This document shows positions 8,979 to 18,689 of a stretch of DNA of 64,000 nt, piece after piece (positions within the stretch are counted from its first letter, which is position 1; every line of letters starts with the position of its first letter). A model generated the notes under the pieces. The model did not search any database. It had not been told where the DNA came from and worked only from the letters and a program-made list of their open reading frames with translations. The position numbers were made by a program, and so were the translations under genes. The DNA is from UBA2033 sp035345875. Lineage in GTDB: Bacteria > Spirochaetota > Leptospiria > Leptospirales > Leptospiraceae. Location of the stretch: assembly GCA_035345875.1 (NCBI GenBank), contig DAORDH010000016.1, positions 1-64,000 on the forward strand, written 5' to 3'.

Positions 8979-9950
8979 ATGTCACAAGAAGAAAAGCCAT
9001 TAGCAATTGGAGATACAGCCCCAGACCTACTGAATTTAAAATGGGTCAAAGGAAATCCAACGAATATAGGTGGGAAATTAACGTTAGTAGAATGCTGGGC
9101 TACTTGGTGCGGACCATGTCTAAGAACCATTCCTCATTTAACAGAACTACAAAAAAAATATTCAAACGAGTTGCAGATAATCGGCATTAGCCAAGAGGAT
9201 GAAGAAACTGTTTCCCCATTCGTAGAAAATATGGGAGACCAGATGTCTTACCGAGTAGCAGTTGCCCCAGACGAAGTCTATAACGCTTATATGGAAGGTA
9301 TTCCTGGGATACCCCACTCCTTTTTGATCAATACAAAGAAAGAACTCATTTGGCATTCACACCCTATGGAAATTGATGCGATTCTAGATGGCTACATTAA
9401 AGGAAAAATCACAGAAGAAAATCTAAAACAAATCGCAGTCAAGAAAGAAGAATACAATGCTTCTCTCGAAATTCTACAATCCGGTCAGTTTGAAAACCCG
9501 AATCCAATTGTAGAAAAAATGATAGATGTTGGATTAAGTTTACTCTATCTCACTCCTGACAATTCTGATATTTTAAGAACTTTGTTTTATATGACAACTG
9601 CAATCGGAAGACCCGATTTATTTGAATCCATTTGCAAAGGAGTGGATAAAACAAAGTTCTCAACCCAAAATCTAGCAAGCTATTTAGATAACGCATTACT
9701 AGAATATGTGGGAAGCTCCTCGATTGCTTTAAATTATTCGATTGATTGGCTGAATTTTCTTTCTAGCAAAGAGGAAAATCCATACATACTCTCCCTTTGT
9801 GCTCGGTTTTTATATACGATAGGTCTTCTAGATAGAGCAATTGATACATTGAAGAAAGCATCTACTCTCAGTGGAGATGATTCCAGTTTTGAAGGACAGC
9901 TTTCTTTTTATAATCTCTATAAAGAAGCACAAGGTAAAATAAAGTTTTAA
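8979..9950 (+). CDS. TlpA/thioredoxin-fold protein with long C-terminal helical domain
   Basis: The first ~140 residues form a TlpA/AhpC-type thioredoxin fold. The redox motif WCGPC has its cysteines at 44 and 47, and the cis-proline segment GIPGIPHSFLI lies further on. No signal peptide is visible, so the protein is probably cytoplasmic, which is unusual for TlpA proteins. The C-terminal ~180 residues are helical and end in TPR-like helices (LYTIGLLDRAIDTLKKA). This layout matches bacterial thioredoxin-TPR proteins of unknown target. The ATG at 8979 has CGGAGG at 8968-8973; an ATG at 8975 opens only a short alternative frame. It is separated from its neighbours by repeats, so it is probably a single-gene unit. 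Confidence 0.85.
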   Translation: MSQEEKPLAIGDTAPDLLNLKWVKGNPTNIGGKLTLVECWATWCGPCLRTIPHLTELQKKYSNELQIIGISQEDEETVSPFVENMGDQMSYRVAVAPDEVYNAYMEGIPGIPHSFLINTKKELIWHSHPMEIDAILDGYIKGKITEENLKQIAVKKEEYNASLEILQSGQFENPNPIVEKMIDVGLSLLYLTPDNSDILRTLFYMTTAIGRPDLFESICKGVDKTKFSTQNLASYLDNALLEYVGSSSIALNYSIDWLNFLSSKEENPYILSLCARFLYTIGLLDRAIDTLKKASTLSGDDSSFEGQLSFYNLYKEAQGKIKF

Positions 9951-9990
9951 ATACAGATTGATGCATCGTTCGATGGATTAAAATTAAGAA

Positions 9991-10030
9991 GTTTTCATCA
10001 CGAAGAGCACGAAGTTAAGAGTTTTCATTC
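9991..10030. repeat. Short CACGAAG-type repeat remnant
   Basis: CACGAAGAGCACGAAG at 9999-10014 matches the arms of the array at 1-418. It is flanked by two GTTTTCAT words at 9991 and 10021. It lies in the 198-bp gap before the receptor phosphatase gene. Confidence 0.5.
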
Positions 10031-10148
10031 CTGTTCGACATGCCCTCTTCTGTGCCAGAACTCAATGTGGTGAAAAATCCTTAAATAGATTGGATGATTC
10101 GCATTGACACACAAGAAGATCGTATCATAGGTTTCTTGAAAAAAGTTT

Positions 10149-12110
10149 ATGTATAGTTTAAAGATGATATCTAAATGTGTTTTTCATTTTAAATATTTAT
10201 TTCTAATTCTCTATGTTTTTTCTTTGAGTGCGGAAGAAGGAATACCAAAGAGTGATAGTATTCTAATTCACTCTACCCTTCATTATCTAGAAGATAAATC
10301 TAGAACTTTGAATTTAGAAGAAATAGAAAACACAGTATATCAAGGAGAATTTAAACCAATTGGGGAAAAGCTAAAATCGTTTGGTTACACACATTCAATC
10401 TATTGGTATTACACTGATTATCCGCTTCCGATAAATTTAGAAAATTTTCTTTTAGAAATTCCAAATCCTATTCTAGACTCAGTCGAAATCTTCTACAGAA
10501 CTAAGACAGGAGAAATCCAAACAAAAAAAGTAGGAAGACTTATTTCTTTTAGAAGCCGAGAATATGAAAACAGGAATTTTTTAATCAGCCTAGATCCAAT
10601 TCCTGTTGGAAGAATCTATTTCAAAGTTGATACTGAAAGTTCACTGCAACTTCCCGTTCTTCTTTGGGAGAAAAAAACTTTTTTTGAGAAGGATCAATAT
10701 TCATTTCTTTTCCAAATTCTATTTATCGGAATTGTAGGAGCTATGTTTTTATACAATAGTCTTTTAGGAATTTCTCTAAAAGATAAATTGTATTTGTATT
10801 ATATTTTATATCTTAGCTCTGTTAGTCTATTTTTAACAGGCATCAATGGTCTAAATGCGCAATTACTATTTCGCGACTCACCAAACTTAGACAAATACTC
10901 TCTTCCTGTGCTACTAAGTTTAAACAATCTAGGAAATGTTTTATTTGCAAAATCTTTTCTAAATTTAAAAAATCAAAACACAACTTATGAGAAAATTTTT
11001 AGATTTCTAATTGGAATTTCTTTTCTGTTCTTTCTTTTTTCCTTTCTTCTATCCTACATTTCCATTAGTCGATTGATTGTATTTACCGCTGTGATTAATG
11101 TCAGTTTTTCGATTTATGTTGCGGTAAGAATTGCACTGAAAGGCTATAGACCTGCCAAAATTTATCTACTTGCCTGGGGGGTTTTTCTATTTGGAGCAGT
11201 GATTTACGCCTTCTCTCGATTCGGTTTTATTTCAGTAAATGCATTTACCAACCATATCTCTCAAATTGGAGTTGCGATTGAAGCTATTTTTATTTCTTTC
11301 GCTTTAGCAGACCGCATTAAAATCATAGAACTAGAAAAAGAAAAAGCACAGGCGGAAATGTTAGTAGCAGTGCGTCAGACGGAACGATTGAAGTCAGAAC
11401 TAGAACTGGCAAAGCGAATTCAACAATCCATCATCCCCAAAAGAACTCCGAATTTAAAGGGACTTGAGATTGCTTCATGGTATCGACCAATGGAAATTTT
11501 AGGAGGAGACTTCTATGATTTTAGAACTGTAGATGGAAATCTAAGTTGTATCATAGCAGATGTATCCGGTCATGGGCTTCCCGCTGCGTTAGTTGTATCG
11601 ACAGTGAAAACAGCTTTCTGGTTTCAAGAAGAGCATATCAATTCTCCAACCAGCCTACTCCACAATATGAATCGAATTTTAATCGATAAAAGTGGCGGTG
11701 AATTTATAACCGCTTGCTATCTCTTTATTGACATTCAAAATAAAATTTTAAAAACAGGAAATGCAGGTCATAATCCACTCATTCTCTATCGAAAGTCGAC
11801 GGAGGAGTTACTCACCATTCGCCCCAGCGGAGGAGCACTTGCCATTTTTGATAATCCTAAATTTTTATCCGAGGACATCTCTATTCAAACAGGAGATAGA
11901 ATTATCATTTATACGGATGGACTTTTTGAAGCCTTTAATGAAAAAGAGGAGGCTTTTGGAGAAGATAGAATCTTTCGTCTTTTAAAAGAAAACATTACAA
12001 AATCACCAAAGGATTTTGGACTGAGTCTTATGAATGAAGTCACTCTCTGGTCTGGTGGAGAGCACAATTTGCAGGATGACATTGCGTTAATTGTTATAGA
12101 TGTTTTGTGA
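10149..12110 (+). CDS. 7TMR-DISM receptor with SpoIIE-type PP2C phosphatase
   Basis: This is a membrane signalling protein of 653 residues. A signal peptide ends near SLSA (about residue 28). A periplasmic beta-rich 7TMR-DISMED2-type domain (about 30-185) is followed by seven hydrophobic helices (about 190-395) and a short coiled coil. A SpoIIE-type Ser/Thr phosphatase domain fills about 430-653. The metal-site motifs GGDFYDF, IADVSGHGLPAALV, YTDGLFEAF and LQDDIALIVI are all present, so it should be active. Such proteins usually dephosphorylate an anti-sigma-factor antagonist; none is encoded next to it. The start is uncertain between the ATG at 10149 and one at 10164; neither has a strong ribosome site. 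Confidence 0.88.
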   Translation: MYSLKMISKCVFHFKYLFLILYVFSLSAEEGIPKSDSILIHSTLHYLEDKSRTLNLEEIENTVYQGEFKPIGEKLKSFGYTHSIYWYYTDYPLPINLENFLLEIPNPILDSVEIFYRTKTGEIQTKKVGRLISFRSREYENRNFLISLDPIPVGRIYFKVDTESSLQLPVLLWEKKTFFEKDQYSFLFQILFIGIVGAMFLYNSLLGISLKDKLYLYYILYLSSVSLFLTGINGLNAQLLFRDSPNLDKYSLPVLLSLNNLGNVLFAKSFLNLKNQNTTYEKIFRFLIGISFLFFLFSFLLSYISISRLIVFTAVINVSFSIYVAVRIALKGYRPAKIYLLAWGVFLFGAVIYAFSRFGFISVNAFTNHISQIGVAIEAIFISFALADRIKIIELEKEKAQAEMLVAVRQTERLKSELELAKRIQQSIIPKRTPNLKGLEIASWYRPMEILGGDFYDFRTVDGNLSCIIADVSGHGLPAALVVSTVKTAFWFQEEHINSPTSLLHNMNRILIDKSGGEFITACYLFIDIQNKILKTGNAGHNPLILYRKSTEELLTIRPSGGALAIFDNPKFLSEDISIQTGDRIIIYTDGLFEAFNEKEEAFGEDRIFRLLKENITKSPKDFGLSLMNEVTLWSGGEHNLQDDIALIVIDVL

Positions 12111-12338
12111 AAAACATCCAACCCAAAACCTATAACAACTGATTCTAAATGAATGATTTTGAAATCGATTAGAAAAATGACAACAGGAAGGATTCTTTAA
12201 AATCAATAACTGAAATAAAGTTTTCTGTTTCCAAACGAAAATCTATGTTTCTAATTAAAAACAAAACATAAATGAAATGATAGTCTAAATGACTTGCTAA
12301 ATCCTTACGCTCACTTCATGATAGTTATTACGACGTCA

Positions 12339-13733
12339 ATGAATACAAAAGAATATTTAGATCTTTACTTACAGGAAAACATATTAGAATCAGAAACATT
12401 GCACAATATGCGAAATGTGATTTCTGAATTTGTAGCTAGAGCTCCTAAGATCCTAGTTACAAAATGCATCGATGGTAGAGTGCATGGAAGTAAACACAAA
12501 GGCTATCCTGCAACAACGATCCGTTTTGGTAGGACAGATGGAAATATTGTTTCTACAGACAAAAATAATTACTGGTTTTGGAATCGAATTGATAATATAG
12601 TAAATAACGCTCTTTGTAACACACCTGACATGCCTGCTCTATTTATCGCTTATATGCATAAATCAGATCTCGGTCTTGGTTGTGCCGCTCACAATAATAA
12701 CGAAGAGACAGCTTTTCAAGCCATTGAAAGTCAAACAAATGCAGTAAAAACTATTTTCAAAAGAGAAGAACTATTCGTATTGGAAGGAATTACAAATACG
12801 GATACGATGGCTGAGACTTTGATTTTTGAAAATTCAATCCAATTGAGTTCCGAAGAAATCATTAAAAATTTTGATCTAAAAAATTTAACAGATGTTTTCC
12901 ATAAGGGATTTTTAAAATATCCAATCAAAGATCCGGCAACTTCTCGTTATGTGAACTTTAAAACTCCTGAAGAATTGATGCAAGGGGATTTGCCTCAGTT
13001 TCATTTTGATTTTCAAACCTCTCTTGCTATGAAGTCTTTTTTACTTTTAGAAATTTCTAAAATAATCTATGAAAAAGATTTTTCCTCTCAGAAATTAATT
13101 CAGCCAGATGTATTAAATGCAATCCTATCGATTTTAAATAAAATTAAATCTCTTCCAAATTCACTCTTTGCTCCTTTTCTCTACCAATGCTTTTGGAATA
13201 TAGGCTACTCTCTCTATCAAAGAAAGAAACTAAACAATATGGAGAAGCTCGAAAAAGAAAAACATTTAGATCATGATGAAGAGTTAATTTGTTATGGGGA
13301 TGGATTTGAACTCCTCCCAAGAAATAAAGCGATTCTTGTAAAGACCGGTCGTGGAGATGATGAAAATGCTTTACTCGTTGCTAAAAAAGTATTAGAAAAA
13401 AATAGAATGAGAAAACATAGTGAGATAGACCCAATGATTCATTTGAACATAGAAATCAGCGGCGAACTAATGACTTGGGACGATTTTAATGAAAATATTT
13501 CTTCAAGAATGCAAACTATGATTCGCCATATAGATGAAGTCTTTGGGCAAAATATTGTTATCCTCACAACTTATTCATACCATGATCAAAAAAGATTCTA
13601 TCCTATCATTACAAAAAAAGACAATCGTTTGATTTATCCAGTAAACCTACTTTCAGAAATCAATAACTCAATACGCTTTTCGAATATGGCGTTAAAAAGC
13701 AGGGAGTCTCTTTTTGCAATGGAAAGAAAGTAG
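12339..13733 (+). CDS. Carbonic-anhydrase-like zinc protein, CsoSCA-type motifs
   Basis: A protein of about 464 residues whose N-terminal part carries beta-class carbonic-anhydrase-like residues. CIDGR (Cys43, Asp45, Arg47) resembles the Cys and Asp-Arg dyad. HKSDLGLGCAAH (His107, Cys115, His118) resembles the second half of the zinc site, with the GCAAH word I recall from carboxysomal shell carbonic anhydrase. The C-terminal half is not recognised. No carboxysome or RuBisCO gene is in the window, so a shell role is unlikely. I chose the ATG at 12339; alternatives are an ATG at 12318 and a TTG at 12294, none with a clear ribosome site. The link to CsoSCA is by motif only. Confidence 0.6.
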   Translation: MNTKEYLDLYLQENILESETLHNMRNVISEFVARAPKILVTKCIDGRVHGSKHKGYPATTIRFGRTDGNIVSTDKNNYWFWNRIDNIVNNALCNTPDMPALFIAYMHKSDLGLGCAAHNNNEETAFQAIESQTNAVKTIFKREELFVLEGITNTDTMAETLIFENSIQLSSEEIIKNFDLKNLTDVFHKGFLKYPIKDPATSRYVNFKTPEELMQGDLPQFHFDFQTSLAMKSFLLLEISKIIYEKDFSSQKLIQPDVLNAILSILNKIKSLPNSLFAPFLYQCFWNIGYSLYQRKKLNNMEKLEKEKHLDHDEELICYGDGFELLPRNKAILVKTGRGDDENALLVAKKVLEKNRMRKHSEIDPMIHLNIEISGELMTWDDFNENISSRMQTMIRHIDEVFGQNIVILTTYSYHDQKRFYPIITKKDNRLIYPVNLLSEINNSIRFSNMALKSRESLFAMERK

Positions 13734-13808
13734 TCTTAACATGGATTTGATGTAATTTTTTTCACCACCGACCTGCAATGAGCCCAATGCTATCAAGTTA
13801 AGAATTTT

Positions 13809-14070
13809 TCACCACGGGTGAACACAGATAGACACGGATGGTTTTAATGATTCCTAATATTTTATCGGTGTCCATCCGTGTTCAAACTCAATATTGCTTC
13901 CTAAGGGTCGCAACATAATAAGGTAATCTTTAAGAGTTTTTCTTAAAATAGCATTGCACTGAGCCTATCGAACGTGTGCACACCGATAACTGAGCGATGA
14001 AGAAACGATGTATTTTGAATTATCGTATCTTTTATCGGTCTCCTCGGTGCGTATCGCTGATAATCTTTTA
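13809..14070. repeat. Composite of degenerate inverted intergenic repeats
   Basis: The gene-free stretch 13734-14101 holds several arms of the dispersed families. CACGGATGG at 13833-13841 pairs with CCATCCGTG at 13872-13880. CACCGATAA at 13981 pairs with TTATCGGT at 14032, followed by GCTGATAATCTTTT. Between them lies CACTGAGCCTATCGAACGTG. I see no gene or clear terminator here. Confidence 0.6.
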
Positions 14071-14101
14071 AATATTTTATTATATCAAACTAGCGATAGT
14101 T

Positions 14102-15106
14102 TTAATCGTGGTGCACATGCACACTGTGTAATGCTTTTATGTATTGGGCTCTCTCATATTCAAAAGGAGTATGGTATTTAGCAGCACTCATACTTCCAAT
14201 CATTTGCGAAACAGATTCGTATTCATGCTTTTCCATCCAAGAAACTAAATCTTTTTCGATCACAGAGATTTTCTTAATCCCTTCTCTTATCAGAACGGAG
14301 CAAAGCATTGTGACGTTAGCTCCTGCCATAAGTAGTTTTAAAACATCCTCCGCTCTATGCACTCCACCTGTTCCTGCAAGATCAGAATGAATTCTAGAAT
14401 ACAAAAGTGCAATCCAACGAAGAGAGAGTCTTAAATCATGCGGGGTGGATAGGTGTACATGCGACTTAACTTCTAGATGTTCTAAATCAAAGTCTGGCTG
14501 ATAAAAACGATTGAATAGAACGAGTGCGTTAGCTCCCATGTTTGCAAATTTCTTTGCACAGTTCATTAAATTGCTAAAATAAGGACTGAGTTTCAATGCA
14601 AGTGGAATAGAAACTGTCTTTCTAACCTGCCATAAAGTTTCTGCAAAATCTTCTTCCAATTCTTTACCGGTTACATTTGCGTCAGTCGGAACATTATATA
14701 AGTTTAGTTCTAATCCATCTGCTCCCGCTTCTTCAATTAATTTTGCAAAATAGGTCCAACCACCAGAAGTATAACCGTTTAAGCTCGCAATGATTGGTAC
14801 AGAAACTGATTCTTTTACTTTTCGAATGTATTCTAGATATTCATCCGGTCCAACTTCAAAATCCCCTGATTGAGGAAAATATGTAATTGCCTCTGCAAAA
14901 CTATGAGTTCCATAATTTAAATGATGGTGTAGCTCTTGGTGCTCTTTTTCTATTTGTTCTTCAAATAAGGAATATAAGACGACAGCAGAGATTCCAGCAT
15001 CTTCCATTTTTTTTATATCATCTAAATGATAAGAAGTTGGTCCTGCAGATGCAACGAGTGGAGTTCGAAGCGAGAGCCCCATATACTTTGTGGAGAGATT
15101 AATCAT
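14102..15106 (-). CDS. Dihydroorotate dehydrogenase-like flavoprotein
   Basis: A TIM-barrel protein of 334 residues related to class 1 dihydroorotate dehydrogenases and PreA. The pattern is visible in LRTPLVASAGPTS near the N-terminus, PIIASLNGY, ADGLELNLYNVP, PLALKLSPYFSN, and GTGGVHRAEDVLKLLMAGA near the phosphate-binding end. It overlaps the end of the pyruvate:ferredoxin oxidoreductase gene by eight bases and has a good AGAGGA ribosome site. This pairing recurs in many bacteria. I therefore infer a redox role tied to ferredoxin or pyruvate metabolism rather than pyrimidine synthesis; the true substrate is unknown. Confidence 0.85.
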   Translation of the reverse strand: MINLSTKYMGLSLRTPLVASAGPTSYHLDDIKKMEDAGISAVVLYSLFEEQIEKEHQELHHHLNYGTHSFAEAITYFPQSGDFEVGPDEYLEYIRKVKESVSVPIIASLNGYTSGGWTYFAKLIEEAGADGLELNLYNVPTDANVTGKELEEDFAETLWQVRKTVSIPLALKLSPYFSNLMNCAKKFANMGANALVLFNRFYQPDFDLEHLEVKSHVHLSTPHDLRLSLRWIALLYSRIHSDLAGTGGVHRAEDVLKLLMAGANVTMLCSVLIREGIKKISVIEKDLVSWMEKHEYESVSQMIGSMSAAKYHTPFEYERAQYIKALHSVHVHHD

Positions 15107-18100
15107 GTTTATCCTCTTCTTTTTTCTTCTCAGCTAAAAATTCAAAGTGCTTATATCGATTATTGATATCTTTCTGTGCTTGCTCAAATAGATTCTTAGC
15201 GATATCTGGTTTACTTTTAGTGAGCATTTTAAATCTGTTTTCACTTTCAAAATAACTTCGAACAGGTGCATGTGGGGCAGCTGAATCTATTTCGAGTGGG
15301 TTTAATCCATTCTCAGCTCGATCTGGATTGTATCGATAAAGAATCCACTGTCCAGAATCTACAGCTGCCTTTTGATGCTTCATGCCCTCAGTCATATTAA
15401 TTCCATGAGCTATACAATGGCTATAGGCAATTACAATCGAAGGTCCGTCATACTTCTCTGCTTCCATTAGAGCGCGTAACGTCTGTTCATCCTTTGCTCC
15501 CATCGCAACTGTTGCCACATATACATTGCCATAACTCATTGCAATAAGACCTAAGTCTTTTTTCCGAACAGGCTTTCCACCTGTGGCAAATTTAGCAACT
15601 GCACCCTTAGGCGTAGATTTAGACATTTGCCCACCTGTATTCGAATAAACTTCTGTATCGAGTAGAAGTATATTTATATTTCTACCACTCGCAAGCACAT
15701 GATCGAGTCCACCATATCCAATATCGTATCCCCAACCATCTCCTCCAATGATCCAGACACTTTTCTTCACAAGAGAATCTGAAAGTTCTAATAGATGCCT
15801 TGCTTTTTCATCTTCCTTTGCAAAGCCTTTTAAAATTTGATTTAATTTTGCAACTCTTTCTCTTTGTTCATAAATTTCAGATTCCTCTGATTGCTTTGCA
15901 TTTAGTATTTCTTCTGAGAGGCTAACACCGATTTTCTCTTTGAGTTCACCTACAAGTTCGATCGCTGCATCTCTTTGTTTATCGATTGATACTCTAAATC
16001 CATATCCAAATTCGGCATTATCTTCAAATAAAGAATTTGACCAAGCAGGACCTCTTCCTTCATTATTTTTTGCCCAAGGAGTTGTAGGAAGATTTCCTCC
16101 ATAAATAGAGGAGCAACCAGTTGCATTTGCGACGACCATTCTATCTCCAAATAATTGAGAAACCAATTTCACATAAGGAGTTTCTCCACAACCTGCACAG
16201 GCTCCCGAAAATTCAAAGAGTGGCTCTTGCATTTGTTGTTGTCTGATTTGATGAATATTGAGTAAACTTCGATCGATAGGCGGAATTGTTTTGAAAAAAT
16301 CCCAATCTTCTTTATGAGTATCAGGAATTTTTTCTATCGGAGTCATATTGATTGCTTTCAATCTTACCTCCGATTTATTTTTAGCAGGACAAATATCTAC
16401 ACAAATTCCACAACCTGTGCAATCATCAACAGAGACTTGCAAAGTAAATTTAAAACCTTTTTCCTTTAATTCAGGAACTCTTGAGTCCCCAACTTCAAAA
16501 GATGAAGGTGAATTTTTTAGCTTATCCTCTGTAAATGCATTCACTCGAATCACTCCGTGTGGACACACATAGGAACATTTGCCGCACTGAATACAAACAT
16601 TCTTATCCCAAACAGGAACTTCTTGGGCGATCCTTCTTTTTTCCCATTGAGAGGTTCCTGTTGGATAGGTTCCGTCTATCGGCATTGCACTGACTGGTAA
16701 AAGATCTCCTTTTGCTGAAAGCATTTTACCAAGCACTGTTTTTACAAACTCAGGAGCTTTATCAGAAATAGAAACGCCAGACGGAATCATTTCTTTAGTC
16801 GGTTTCTTAAATTCACTATAATCTATCTTATACAAATGAGCAAGAGCATCTTCCACTGCTCTCATATTTCTTAGAACGATTTCTCCCCCTTTCTTTCCGT
16901 ATGTGTCTTCGATAGATTCTTTGATTGCTGCAATTGCTTCTTCTTTTGGGATGATATTTGCAATGTGAAAAAAGCAAACCTGCATAATCGTGTTGATTTG
17001 ATTTTTCATTCCCGCATGACTTGCTACTTTATAGGCATCGATAATGTAGAAATTTAATTTTTTCTCTAAAATATCTTTTTGAATTTTTCCTGGAAGAGAT
17101 GCAAAAACTGTTTCTTTAGGTTGGCTTGTATTTAATAAAAATGTTCCCTCCTCCTCGATCCCAGAAAGCATATCAAATCGATCCAAAAAGATTGGCTGAT
17201 GACACGCTACAAAATTAGGATGATCAATTAGATAAGTGGAACGGATTGGACTCTTGCCAAACCGCAAGTGTGAAATTGTCATAGAACCAGATTTTTTGGA
17301 ATCGTAAACGAAATACCCTTGCACATAATTCGAAGTATTCTCACCGATGATTTTTATTGAGTTTTTATTTGCGCCTACCGTTCCATCCGAACCGAGTCCA
17401 TAGAAAACAGAACGAATTGTGTCTTTCTTCTCTAAGCTAAATCCACTGTCATAAGAAAGACTTAAGTTCGTAACATCATCTAGAATACCAACGGTAAAAC
17501 TATTTTTAGGATTCTCTTTTTTAAGCTCTTCATAAATGGACTTTACCATTGCAGGTGTAAATTCTTTAGAGGATAATCCATATCTACCTCCAATGACTTT
17601 CGGTAGATTTTTAAATTTTTTATTATTACTAATTTGATCCTGAAAAAGAGCATTGACTACGTCTAAATATAAAGGTTCTCCTGCACTACCTGGCTCTTTG
17701 GTTCTATCTAAAACAGCAATGGATTTGACTGAGGATGGAATTTTAGCAATAAGCTTTTCCACCTGAAAAGGACGATAAAGTCTAACTTTGATTACCCCTA
17801 CTTTTTCCCCTTTTGAATTTAAAAATTCCACAGTTTCATGCACTGCCTCAGTCCCCGATCCCATGATCACAATTACTCTATCCGGATTCTCATCTCCAAA
17901 GTATTCAAACGCTTCATACTTCCTACCTGTCATTTCTCCAAATTCTTTAAGGACTCTTTCTAGGATCTCTCCACATTGCGGATAATATTGGTTAACCGTT
18001 TCTCTAGCTTGAAAATATACATCCGGGTTTTGAGCTGTTCCTCGAAGCACAGGTTGATTCGGATTGAGAGCGCGCTTTCTATGCGCGTGAACGGAATCTT

Positions 18101-18689
18101 CTTTGATCAATTTTCGAATTATACTATCCTCAATCATCTCGATTTTTGCAATCTCATGAGATGTTCTAAATCCATCAAAGAAATGTAAGAATGGGATTCT
18201 ACTTTCTAAAGTTGCAATATGCGAAATAAGTGCAAAGTCATGAGCCATCTGAACAGAATCTGAGCATAACATGGCAAAGCCAGTTTGTCGCACAGCCATC
18301 ACATCGGAATGATCTCCAAATATGGAAAGACCCTGCGCAGCAAGAGACCTAGCAGCTACATGTATAACGCATGCAGTCAGTTCACCTGCAATCTTATACA
18401 TATTTGGAATCATAAGCATAAGTCCCTGAGAGGCAGTGAAGGTTGTTGCGAGAGATCCCGTCTGAAGTGCTCCGTGTAAAGCTCCTGCCGCCCCTCCTTC
18501 ACTTTGCATTTCAATTACAGAGGGAACCGTATTCCAGAGGTTTTTTCTGCTCTGACTCATCCAAGCATCCGCCCATTCCCCCATTGGAGAAGATGGAGTG
18601 ATTGGATAAATGGCAATTACTTCACTTAAACGATAGGCAATATCAGCAACCGCTTCATTTGCATCTAAAACTACATACTTATTTTCCAT
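15099..18689 (-). CDS. nifJ: Pyruvate:ferredoxin (flavodoxin) oxidoreductase
   Basis: A single-chain pyruvate:ferredoxin oxidoreductase of 1196 residues, the usual full length. It converts pyruvate and CoA to acetyl-CoA and CO2 and reduces ferredoxin or flavodoxin. The order of domains is normal. The N-terminal part has YPITPSSPMGEWADAW. The ferredoxin domain has CIQCGKCSYVCP and CTGCGICVDICP. The thiamine-diphosphate domain has CAGCGETPYVKL, GDGWGYDIGYGGLDH and TEVYSNTGGQMSKSTP. The start codon directly abuts AAAAGG, an unusually short ribosome-site spacing; no other start fits. It implies low-oxygen or micro-oxic carbon metabolism alongside the aerobic act operon. Confidence 0.96.
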   Translation of the reverse strand: MENKYVVLDANEAVADIAYRLSEVIAIYPITPSSPMGEWADAWMSQSRKNLWNTVPSVIEMQSEGGAAGALHGALQTGSLATTFTASQGLMLMIPNMYKIAGELTACVIHVAARSLAAQGLSIFGDHSDVMAVRQTGFAMLCSDSVQMAHDFALISHIATLESRIPFLHFFDGFRTSHEIAKIEMIEDSIIRKLIKEDSVHAHRKRALNPNQPVLRGTAQNPDVYFQARETVNQYYPQCGEILERVLKEFGEMTGRKYEAFEYFGDENPDRVIVIMGSGTEAVHETVEFLNSKGEKVGVIKVRLYRPFQVEKLIAKIPSSVKSIAVLDRTKEPGSAGEPLYLDVVNALFQDQISNNKKFKNLPKVIGGRYGLSSKEFTPAMVKSIYEELKKENPKNSFTVGILDDVTNLSLSYDSGFSLEKKDTIRSVFYGLGSDGTVGANKNSIKIIGENTSNYVQGYFVYDSKKSGSMTISHLRFGKSPIRSTYLIDHPNFVACHQPIFLDRFDMLSGIEEEGTFLLNTSQPKETVFASLPGKIQKDILEKKLNFYIIDAYKVASHAGMKNQINTIMQVCFFHIANIIPKEEAIAAIKESIEDTYGKKGGEIVLRNMRAVEDALAHLYKIDYSEFKKPTKEMIPSGVSISDKAPEFVKTVLGKMLSAKGDLLPVSAMPIDGTYPTGTSQWEKRRIAQEVPVWDKNVCIQCGKCSYVCPHGVIRVNAFTEDKLKNSPSSFEVGDSRVPELKEKGFKFTLQVSVDDCTGCGICVDICPAKNKSEVRLKAINMTPIEKIPDTHKEDWDFFKTIPPIDRSLLNIHQIRQQQMQEPLFEFSGACAGCGETPYVKLVSQLFGDRMVVANATGCSSIYGGNLPTTPWAKNNEGRGPAWSNSLFEDNAEFGYGFRVSIDKQRDAAIELVGELKEKIGVSLSEEILNAKQSEESEIYEQRERVAKLNQILKGFAKEDEKARHLLELSDSLVKKSVWIIGGDGWGYDIGYGGLDHVLASGRNINILLLDTEVYSNTGGQMSKSTPKGAVAKFATGGKPVRKKDLGLIAMSYGNVYVATVAMGAKDEQTLRALMEAEKYDGPSIVIAYSHCIAHGINMTEGMKHQKAAVDSGQWILYRYNPDRAENGLNPLEIDSAAPHAPVRSYFESENRFKMLTKSKPDIAKNLFEQAQKDINNRYKHFEFLAEKKKEEDKHD

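Noticed and set aside
12339..13733. Carboxysome locus
   Set aside because: No shell protein, RuBisCO or CsoS2 gene is nearby; only the carbonic-anhydrase-like motifs match.
14102..15106. Housekeeping pyrD
   Set aside because: The overlap with the pyruvate:ferredoxin oxidoreductase gene and its similarity to the paired DHOD-like family make a core pyrimidine role less likely, though not excluded.
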